Assembly: GCA_021823625.1 (NCBI GenBank)
Contig: JAKANS010000004.1
Location: forward strand, 1 to 64,000
From: a bacterium
Lineage (GTDB): Bacteria > Verrucomicrobiota > Verrucomicrobiia > Limisphaerales > J093
Direction: 5' to 3'
Length of the DNA stretch: 64,000 nt
How positions within the stretch are numbered: the stretch's first letter is position 1; each line of letters starts with the position of its first letter. Shown here in pieces: positions 1 through 5,892 of this stretch. The notes beneath the pieces were generated by a model. It did not search any database. It was not told the DNA's origin and saw only the letters and a program-made list of their open reading frames with translations. Made by a program: the position numbers and the translations under genes.

Positions 1-126
1 CAGTTCGTCCAGCGCGGCGGTGCGGTGGCGGGCCGTCGTCACCACCTGCCAGCCCTCTGCGAGCAGCCGAGCGCAAATCGCCAGGCCCAGCCCCCGGGAC
101 CCGCCCGTGACGAGGGCCCGTTTCAT
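1..126 (-). CDS. Short-chain dehydrogenase/reductase, N-terminal fragment cut by the window edge
   Basis: The 42 visible residues begin MKRALVTGGSRGLGLAI and contain the TGGSRGLG nucleotide-binding motif of classical NAD(P)-dependent short-chain dehydrogenases, followed by the beta-2 strand ending in TTARH, which suggests NADPH preference. The sequence is closest in style to FabG-like 3-oxoacyl-ACP reductases. The catalytic Ser-Tyr-Lys lies outside the window, so the substrate cannot be judged. The acyl-activating enzyme and ACP encoded just upstream on the same strand suggest a role in acyl-chain reduction. This is an inference from context. Confidence 0.8.
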   Translation of the reverse strand, partial: MKRALVTGGSRGLGLAICARLLAEGWQVVTTARHRTAALDEL

Positions 127-192
127 CTTACTTGTCTCATGTTCGCTCCGCTGCCATCCTCTGACGTCTGCCCCTCCTCCCTGCCGCGCCGA

Positions 193-606
193 CTAAGGCT
201 CGAGTTTCAAGGCCAGCGCCACCAGTTGACGGAAGTCCGGCAACCGCTCTCGCACGAGGTTTTCCACCAGTTCCAGGTCCAACTGCCGGTAATTGTGAAT
301 GGCGATGTTGCGAAAGCCCACCATCGCCGCCAGGGAATCCGCCAGCGTCGCGGGCAGGACTTGGTTCTGCCGCAGAATTTCAAACGCCTCCCGGCTTTCC
401 TGCGGCACTCCCAGACGGCGCATCCGAATCACCCGCAGCGCCAGGTCAATGCTCGCCTGACAAGCCCGTTCCAGGTTCAGCAGGATGGAATCCTGCTTCG
501 TCCAGTTCTCATGGAGGTTTTCCGACCGGCCGCCATATTCCTCGTCGATCCGACGCAGACAGCGCTCGATGATCTCGGCCTTGGCTAAAATGACGTCATC
601 GGCCAT
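193..606 (-). CDS. HepT-like HEPN protein of an MNT/HEPN toxin-antitoxin module
   Basis: This is an all-helical protein of 137 residues, the length usual for the HepT (DUF86) family. The diagnostic HEPN active-site motif R-N-x-x-x-H is seen as RNIAIHNY near residue 98. HEPN proteins of this family act as RNases that are silenced by the partner nucleotidyltransferase through AMPylation of the tyrosine next to the motif; here a Tyr follows two residues after the His. The start at 606 is chosen because the family begins near MADDVILAKAEIIERC. The start overlaps the end of the partner gene by 11 bases, so the two are probably translated together. The module sits between acyl-metabolism genes and is not needed by them. 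Confidence 0.85.
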   Translation of the reverse strand: MADDVILAKAEIIERCLRRIDEEYGGRSENLHENWTKQDSILLNLERACQASIDLALRVIRMRRLGVPQESREAFEILRQNQVLPATLADSLAAMVGFRNIAIHNYRQLDLELVENLVRERLPDFRQLVALALKLEP

Positions 607-1087
607 ACACACTCCCCCGCTGCCGAATGTCCGCCAGCAACTCCCGGCGCTCCTCATTGAGCTGGCAATACTTGGCCAGTCCGGTCACCTCAAACCTGGC
701 CACCGCCACCGGATCCCGGGCAAATAACAGCCGCCCCGACCCAATCACCTGCGCCAGCAGCACCGTGTTGGCGGACGCCAAATCCACCAAATCCACCTCG
801 CGATGCAATCGCCGGGCGCACGCCGTCGCGAGGGCATACTGAGTTTGCGGCGGCAGCGATTCCCCCGCCAGCACCGCGAGGTCCACATCACTTCCCTCGT
901 ATTCCGTGCCTTGGGCGAACGAACCAAAGAGATAGACCGCTTGCAGGTCACGAATGCCCTGTTGCAGCAACTCCAGCACCGCCTGCCAGTCGGCGTCCCG
1001 AATCGAATCGTCGAAATACAATCTGGGTTCCTGGGCTCGCCCGCATCCCGACCTTCTCTCCCAGGAGAAGGAGGCGCCCTCCTCCAT
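596..1087 (-). CDS. MntA-like minimal nucleotidyltransferase (antitoxin of the MNT/HEPN pair)
   Basis: The protein carries the nucleotidyltransferase signature GSFAQGTEYEGSDVDLAVL, that is G-S followed by D-x-D with a third hydrophobic-flanked Asp expected downstream (REVDLVDL). This is the MNT fold, whose known members AMPylate the HEPN partner. The first about 20 residues are doubtful. They are encoded by a hairpin-forming intergenic repeat (around 1053-1076, CTTCTC...GAGAAGG), so the true start may be a TTG near 1021 that begins LYFDDSIRD. It is cotranscribed with the overlapping HepT-like gene. Confidence 0.82.
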   Translation of the reverse strand: MEEGASFSWERRSGCGRAQEPRLYFDDSIRDADWQAVLELLQQGIRDLQAVYLFGSFAQGTEYEGSDVDLAVLAGESLPPQTQYALATACARRLHREVDLVDLASANTVLLAQVIGSGRLLFARDPVAVARFEVTGLAKYCQLNEERRELLADIRQRGSVYGR

Positions 1088-1119
1088 TCTCTGTCTCTGC
1101 GCTTTCTCCTCCCCCCGGC

Positions 1120-2181
1120 TTACCGCACCCTCCGCTTGGCGTTCCGCGCGGGCGCCAGTTCGTCCACGACCCAGTCGCGGGGCCAGCCGGCCTTGGGGAG
1201 CCGCGGAAACAGGCAGGCCTCCAATCTCCGCCGCAACTCACCCGGATCCTCGCCCGGCACCGGCGCGTACCGCAAACAAACCACCTGCCCGGTCACCGGG
1301 CTGGACTCCGCCACCGCGACCGCCCGCGCCACACCCGGCACCTCCTCGGCCAGGCGACCGACCTCCGCCAGATTGACTTTGGTGCCCGCCACGTTCGCCA
1401 CCTGGTCGGCGCGGCCGATGACCCGCAGCAGTCCCGCCCGAACCTCCACCTGGTCGCCCGTGGAGCGCCAGCCTCGTTCGTCGCGGACCTCCAGCACCCC
1501 GTCCGGCACGCGCCATTCCAACCCGCGCCGGTTCAACGCGTCCACTTCATACCAGCCATCCCGTCGCTGGGTCTTCAGCAGCACGCCAAACTCCGCCGCC
1601 GCGTAGATCGCCGCAAAGCGCGCCCCGGGCCAGCGCGCGGACAACCGCTGACCGAGCGCCGGCCGCAGCGGCTCGCCTCCCAGGCTGACTTGCCGGGGCG
1701 TCCACGCGGCGCCTTCGCCGGGCTCGTTCTGCAGCAACAAGTCGAAAAATGTCGGCGTGGCCGACACGGCGTCAACCCGCTCCTCCTGGAGCGTCCGCCA
1801 AAGTCCCGGCCCAGCGCCACGCAGCGAGACCGCCCGGCCCGCGTTGGCCCAGGCCTGGACCGCCACCTGTACGCCGGCGAAACTCCACGGATCGAAAGGC
1901 GCGGCCCAGACCCAACCTCTGACTGAGGGCTGGCGACTTGCGGCCGCCTTGAAATCCGGCCAGCGCCGCCAGACCAGCTTGGGCGTCCCGGTGGAACCCG
2001 ACGATGTGACCCCCATCCACGGACCGCCCGCGACCGGCACTGCCGCCCGGCACACCGCCGCCGCCGCCGGAGGCAAGACCGCGACCGAGTGTCCGGCCTC
2101 GAGGGCTACAAACCCAGGCGAAAGCTCGTCGAGCCCCCGCGGACGCACCTCGCGGATTTCCACGCTTGGAGCTGATTTCAC
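1120..2181 (-). CDS. AMP-binding acyl-activating enzyme (acyl-CoA/acyl-ACP synthetase family)
   Basis: The sequence contains the adenylate-forming motif SSGSTGTPK (A3) and the A5/A7 regions YAAAEFG and STGDQVEV, with RADQ (A8 region) and a C-terminal lysine-rich end NAKRRVR that matches the A10 position. About 353 residues is short for the superfamily (usually 450-550) because the N-terminal subdomain is reduced, as in ligases that load standalone carrier proteins. I chose the GTG at 2181, 25 bases after the ACP stop; an upstream start would overlap the ACP gene by 55 bases. With the ACP and an SDR it probably activates a fatty or aryl acid for carrier-protein chemistry. The substrate is unknown. 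Confidence 0.8.
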   Translation of the reverse strand: MKSAPSVEIREVRPRGLDELSPGFVALEAGHSVAVLPPAAAAVCRAAVPVAGGPWMGVTSSGSTGTPKLVWRRWPDFKAAASRQPSVRGWVWAAPFDPWSFAGVQVAVQAWANAGRAVSLRGAGPGLWRTLQEERVDAVSATPTFFDLLLQNEPGEGAAWTPRQVSLGGEPLRPALGQRLSARWPGARFAAIYAAAEFGVLLKTQRRDGWYEVDALNRRGLEWRVPDGVLEVRDERGWRSTGDQVEVRAGLLRVIGRADQVANVAGTKVNLAEVGRLAEEVPGVARAVAVAESSPVTGQVVCLRYAPVPGEDPGELRRRLEACLFPRLPKAGWPRDWVVDELAPARNAKRRVR

Positions 2182-2206
2182 GGCACTGTGCCGGGTGCGG
2201 ATGGAC

Positions 2207-2473
2207 TCACGCTCTTCCCTGCGCCCCGCGGTTTGCCGCCGCCGCCACCTGCCCCCGGACATCGTTCCAAGTGCGTGGGACCTGCGGCGCGTCGAAGGGC
2301 GACACCCCGAACTCCCGCTCGATCGCCACCATCAACTCCGCAAGGTCGAGCGAGTCCAGCCGCAACTCCGGCGCCAGCAACCGCGCCTCGAAGTCAAGCC
2401 GCTGAGGCTGCCCCCCGTTCCGGCGGTGCACCGCCAGCACCAAGGCCTCCAGGGACGTTTGAGCCGAACGCAT
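2207..2473 (-). CDS. Acyl carrier protein
   Basis: This is a small acidic helical protein with the phosphopantetheine attachment motif LDSLDLAELM; the Ser carries the 4'-phosphopantetheine arm. Length from the start at 2473 is 88 residues, typical for ACP. An alternative ATG at 2530 would add 19 residues. It is followed directly by the adenylating enzyme on the same strand, and together they look like a loading pair. Its N-terminal side abuts a REP-like hairpin pair at 2571-2626, which probably marks the left end of a transcription unit. Confidence 0.8.
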   Translation of the reverse strand: MRSAQTSLEALVLAVHRRNGGQPQRLDFEARLLAPELRLDSLDLAELMVAIEREFGVSPFDAPQVPRTWNDVRGQVAAAANRGAQGRA

Positions 2474-2570
2474 CAGCAGGGTTCGAAATCCTAAACGACT
2501 CGCGAGCACCGCTCGCGCCGTCGTTTCCATGAAGCCTGTCAGGTCGCCCAAGCAGGGTTCCCCGAGGCAG

Positions 2571-2626
2571 GGCCCGCTGTCCCAGCGGGCCGTTCCTTGT
2601 TGCGGGCGGCTCTCCGAGCCGCCCGC
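2571..2626. repeat. Two REP-like hairpins
   Basis: Two perfect inverted repeats lie side by side. The first has arms GGCCCGCTG / CAGCGGGCC around a TCC loop (2571-2591). The second has 11-base arms GCGGGCGGCTC / GAGCCGCCCGC around TCC (2602-2626). They share the loop and the arm pattern of the other dispersed copies, while the arm sequence differs on both sides in a compensating way. Confidence 0.85.
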
Positions 2627-2641
2627 AAACCGACCTTTTCC

Positions 2642-3322
2642 TCAGCCAACCCGCTCCGCCTCCAAGGCCGTCGCGTTGGCCAATTCCATCGTGTCCTCCC
2701 CCATCCGCATCGCGTAAATCCGGCGCGCCGTCAACTGTTCCACCACCCGGTCGGGGACCGCCCAACTGCCCAGCACCGCAATCAGCCGCTTCCCCCGGTA
2801 CTCCGGGAAGAACTCGAAGAACGCGCCCACCTTGCCCGCAAAGGCTTCCACGTGTTCGATCCGCGGCGTGGACTTCGCCTCGCCCAGAATCACCGCCTCC
2901 GGCCCCACCACCAGCGTGTCGAACTCGTCCTCCACATCGGGCCGGAGCGCACTGCGCCGGCACCGCCGAATCATGAAATCCTCAATCCGCCCAAACTGGA
3001 AATGCTCGCGCGCCAGCCGGCGCAGGTTCGGCGCCAGAATGTCTTCCACGATCGTCCCCATCTTGTTGGCCAACTCGCCCCATTTCTTGTCCAACTCCCG
3101 CTTGGACTGACGCATTTCGTCTTGAAACCGCGCCAAGCGTGCCTCGGCCAAACGGTTTCGCTCTTCAGCCGCCTGGTGTCGTGCCTCGGCCAAACGGTTT
3201 CGCGCCTCGGCGGCCTGGTCGCGGTCCTTGGCCTGCTTGTTGAGCAACGCCATCCCGGCCATGAACTGGCCGAACATCGCTTCCAGCCACTCCACCCGGT
3301 CTTCAACAGTCGCATAAGCCAT
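2642..3322 (-). CDS. Coiled-coil protein with PD-(D/E)XK nuclease-like C-terminal domain
   Basis: The 226-residue protein has an N-terminal coiled coil (about residues 20-90, rich in repeats of the type xAEARxR/QAAEERN). The C-terminal domain has EFDTLVV...VILGEAKSTP, the D-x(n)-E-x-K arrangement of PD-(D/E)XK nucleases (DUF3782-like proteins). The catalytic pattern Asp, Glu, Lys is intact. The start MAYATVEDRVEWLE is chosen because it matches the paralog at 4128-4829. It may be a nuclease of unknown role or part of a defence-type module. No partner is visible. The stretch upstream of the ATG is nearly identical in the two paralogs, so the pair arose by local duplication. Confidence 0.7.
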   Translation of the reverse strand: MAYATVEDRVEWLEAMFGQFMAGMALLNKQAKDRDQAAEARNRLAEARHQAAEERNRLAEARLARFQDEMRQSKRELDKKWGELANKMGTIVEDILAPNLRRLAREHFQFGRIEDFMIRRCRRSALRPDVEDEFDTLVVGPEAVILGEAKSTPRIEHVEAFAGKVGAFFEFFPEYRGKRLIAVLGSWAVPDRVVEQLTARRIYAMRMGEDTMELANATALEAERVG

Positions 3323-3389
3323 AACGCCCTCACAATAACGCCAACCGGCATTCCCGGCAAGAACCCTCGCGCGCCCGGCCCGGCGCCTC

Positions 3390-3410
3390 GGACGCCTCGG
3401 AGAAACGTCC
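3390..3410. repeat. REP-like hairpin, degenerate copy
   Basis: Arms GGACGCCTC / GAAACGTCC flank the GGA loop and are followed by CCACC. This matches the dispersed REP-like family with two stem mismatches. It lies upstream of the nuclease-like gene that ends at 2642. Confidence 0.7.
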
Positions 3411-3609
3411 CCACCTTCCGCCGTTGGAATTGCCACCGAGAGGCAAAAAGCTCAAAAGCAAAGGAAGCCGGCGCCAAGAAGCCTCGTTCACTCGCCAGGT
3501 AAAGCAGGATCATCCCTCGAAACCAGCGTCCCCGGCCCTGTTTCCGCGCTTTTTGTGTCTTTTCGTGGCTCTTCAACCTAAACCGGAACGGCCGTTAAAA
3601 TTCGGGTGG

Positions 3610-3745
3610 AACGGGCCAGTGGCCCGTTCTGGCGGGCTACCAGCCCGCCCGGCGGAGGCCAACCCGGGACACGATTCGGTAACTCCCCTCGGTGGGCAAA
3701 ACTCGGCGGCAAGTTGCCGCCGGGCACGGCCAGGTTGGCCGTGCC
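3610..3745. repeat. Cluster of four perfect short hairpins (second palindrome class)
   Basis: Four perfect inverted repeats occur in a row: AACGGGCCA/TGGCCCGTT (3610-3628), GGCGGGCT/AGCCCGCC with ACC loop (3631-3649), GGCGGCAA/TTGCCGCC (3705-3721) and GGCACGGCCA/TGGCCGTGCC with GGT loop (3723-3745). They do not have the CTC-GGA-GAG core of the main REP-like family. The surrounding 3323-4127 region holds no credible gene. Confidence 0.8.
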
Positions 3746-3994
3746 ACCTAATCCAATGACATGGTTCCGGCTAAAAGCCGCCGTTGAGTTGCCATAAAAA
3801 AACACAAAAGGCGCATCACTGCTGGCGGCTTTCACGTTTTTGCGGTTGGCGATGACTCACCCACCAGGTGAAACAAAATCAAGCTGTCAAACTCTCGTCC
3901 CAAACCTTTTTCTCTGTGTTTTTAGCGCCTCTTCGCGACTATTTCTACTGCGGGATTTAGGTTCAATTGCGGTTTCCGGAATCCTGTGGAGAGC

Positions 3995-4011
3995 ACACGC
4001 GCCCCGCGTGT
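3995..4011. repeat. Hairpin with GCCCC loop (GCCYC-loop class)
   Basis: Arms ACACGC / GCGTGT around GCCCC. Related hairpins with a GCCTC or GAGGG loop are found at 29211-29351, so this appears to be another dispersed palindromic class. Confidence 0.55.
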
Positions 4012-4127
4012 CGCGTTCGGCGCCCTCGCCGCCCCCCCCCAGCGCGGGCTCTCAGATCCGCCCGCGATCCGGTCGGCGCCGCGCCAACCGCATCGGGGTG
4101 GTGCCCGCTCTCCGCGCCGACCGTTCC

Positions 4128-4829
4128 TCAGCCAACCCGATCCGCCTCCAAAGCCGCCGCGTTGGCCAGTTCCATCGTGTCCTCCCCCATTCGCATCGCG
4201 TAAATCCGGCGCGCCGTCAACTGTTCCACCACCGGGTCCGGCATCGCCCAACTGCCCAGCACCGCAATCAGCCGCTTCCCCCGGTATTCCGGGAAAAACT
4301 CGAAGAACGTGCCCACCTTCTCCGCAAATTCTCCCCCGTATTCGATCCGCGGCGTGGACTTCGCCTCGCCCAAAATCACCGCCTCCGGCCCCACCACCAG
4401 CGTGTCGAACTCGCTCTCCTCGGCGAGCCGGTCCGGCCGCCGGCGCGTGCAACGAATCATGAACGCCAGAATCGTCTCGAAGCCAAAATGCTCGCGCGCC
4501 AGCCGGCGCAGGTTCGGCGCCAGAATGTCCTCCACGATCGTGCCCATCTTGTTGGCCAACTCGCCCCATTTTTTGTCCAGCTCCCGCTTGGACTGGCGCA
4601 TCTCCGCCTTGAATTCGCTCATTTCGTCTTTGAACGCGCGCATCTCCTGTTCAAACCGGCTCATGCGTTCCTCGGCCGCCTGGTTGCGTTTCTCGGCCGC
4701 CTGGTTGCGTTTCTCGGCGGCCTGGTCGCGGTCCTTGGCCTGCTTGTTGAGCAACGCCATCTCGGCCATGAACTGGCCGAACATCGCTTCCAGCCACTCC
4801 ACCCGGTCTTCCACGGTCACAAAAGCCAT
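4128..4829 (-). CDS. Coiled-coil PD-(D/E)XK nuclease-like protein, tandem paralog
   Basis: This is a close paralog of the protein at 2642-3322: the first 35 residues and the C-terminal nuclease-like domain (EFDTLVVGPEAVILGEAKST) are nearly the same. The coiled coil differs and contains three copies of a seven-residue unit (QAAEKRN, QAAEKRN, QAAEERM) followed by an added stretch of about 15 residues. The start MAFVTVEDRVEWLE matches the paralog, and the 40 bases upstream of both starts are almost identical. The function is unknown; intact Asp-Glu-Lys residues argue for an active nuclease fold. Confidence 0.7.
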   Translation of the reverse strand: MAFVTVEDRVEWLEAMFGQFMAEMALLNKQAKDRDQAAEKRNQAAEKRNQAAEERMSRFEQEMRAFKDEMSEFKAEMRQSKRELDKKWGELANKMGTIVEDILAPNLRRLAREHFGFETILAFMIRCTRRRPDRLAEESEFDTLVVGPEAVILGEAKSTPRIEYGGEFAEKVGTFFEFFPEYRGKRLIAVLGSWAMPDPVVEQLTARRIYAMRMGEDTMELANAAALEADRVG

Positions 4830-4909
4830 AACGCCCTCACAATAACGCCAACCGGCATTCCCGGCAAGGACCCTTGCGCGCCCGGTCAATCACGAACTGC
4901 TGGTCCGGA

Positions 4910-4958
4910 GCCAGAGACCAGACGACAGACATCACACGTCAGCGATCAGAAATCAAAA
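4910..4958. repeat. Heptanucleotide-phased degenerate repeat
   Basis: Seven consecutive 7-base units read GCCAGAG, ACCAGAC, GACAGAC, ATCACAC, GTCAGCG, ATCAGAA, ATCAAAA, each with CA at positions 3-4. The units have diverged but the 7-base phase is kept throughout. Confidence 0.7.
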
Positions 4959-5185
4959 AGGCGGCGGGATTGTTGATCATCGAGCCCGGCATCCGGCCGA
5001 TTTCTTGGCATCGTGACGCAAGTTCTGCATGCTGCCGCTTCCGAGATGTAGCCGCAGTCTTTGGCGAAATCGAGGGAGGAATCACTCTCGCTGTTCTCGC
5101 TCACCGAGCCGTAGCCTCTATTAGCCGGAGGCCGTGCACAATCCGTGAGCTTGCTTACAAAATGTGCTTCGTGTCTCCGCTTTGC
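4939..5185 (-). pseudogene. Four-helix bundle (23S rRNA intervening-sequence family) protein, C-terminal relic
   Basis: On the minus strand this stretch encodes AKRRHEAHFVSKLTDC, then after a short inserted palindrome-like stretch ESDSSLDFAKDCGYISEA, and after a frameshift GRMPGSMINNPAAF. These are the middle and end of the TIGR02436 four-helix bundle family. The matching N-terminal half is at 5634-5819, about 450 bases upstream, so the gene has been split by inserted DNA. It is not expected to be functional. Confidence 0.7.
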
Positions 5186-5359
5186 CCCCTCCGAGGGCGT
5201 AGCCTCATTTGCCAAGCCACCGGAGTCTGCGTCCCCGTGATCGCTTACCGAGGGAACCGTGAGCTAGACTACACTGTGGCGTGAATCCCCTCTCCCCGTC
5301 TGACGGGAAGAGGGAGCAGCGCGCGCAGTCGTGGCAACTTCTTCCCTTCGCCTTGTAGT

Positions 5360-5575
5360 CTATCCCGCCGTCTGGGGAGTAAGCTGGCGTTCAAACAATC
5401 GCGCTTCGCTTCTCGTGGTGAATTCCTCGAAACGCAGAAGCGCCCAAGGCCTGTCATACTTGGTGGATGGGACTCGACCTGCATTGTGTTCCTGCAATCG
5501 CCGCTCCACGCATTCGCTTTGCCCAATGTAAATCCTGTCACATGCCTTACTTTGGATCGCATAAACGAAGAACAT
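5360..5575 (-). CDS. Small GIY-YIG nuclease-domain protein, C-terminally shortened
   Basis: The start MFFVYAIQSKACDRIYIGQS gives the GIY-YIG motif in the form VYA...YIG, followed by R at ERRLQEHNAG and the Glu region SEARLFERQL. Full-length small GIY-YIG (UPF0213-like) proteins continue about 15 residues as LKSxxGRxWL; here the frame ends as TPQTAG. The 71-residue protein is therefore truncated or decayed. It lies inside the DNA that splits a four-helix bundle gene. The start at 5575 was chosen over the upstream extension, which is encoded by a GC-rich repeat. Confidence 0.6.
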   Translation of the reverse strand: MFFVYAIQSKACDRIYIGQSECVERRLQEHNAGRVPSTKYDRPWALLRFEEFTTRSEARLFERQLTPQTAG

Positions 5576-5633
5576 CAATTGACCTCTACGGGGCGGAGCC
5601 ACCTCCGGCGCGGAGCCCCCCAACTCTGTCAGC

Positions 5634-5819
5634 CTACGGGGCGGAGCCAGCTTCGCGCAAGTTCAAGCATACCGAACGCGACGAGCGTCGAATTTGTCCC
5701 GTAAGGGCGTGCTTCTCTTCCGCAAGAAACTTCTTGCTGGCCTCGAAAATCATCATAGCCAACTCGTACGCCCTCTTGTAAACCATCAAATCCTTCGCCG
5801 AGTTAATCCTTCCTGACAT
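5634..5819 (-). pseudogene. Four-helix bundle protein, N-terminal relic
   Basis: The 61 codons give MSGRINSAKDLMVYKRAYEL...QIRRSSRSVCLNLREA, the first half of the TIGR02436 family (usual length about 120). The frame then ends in GSAP-stop inside a GGCTCCGCCCCGTAG repeat, of which a second copy is near 5588-5602. The missing second half is at 4939-5185. The break point thus coincides with a short repeat carrying a GTAG. Confidence 0.7.
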
Positions 5820-5892
5820 AACCTTCCCCCTTGCTTGCTTATCGCTGATGCCTGACATCCGGCGGCTATGCTCTGCCTTTTGCCTTCATGTG

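Noticed and set aside
2597-3502. Plus-strand open frame of 301 codons and the similar one at 3840-4976
   Set aside because: Antisense to the two paralogous nuclease-like genes; the likeness between the two shadows comes only from the duplication of those genes.
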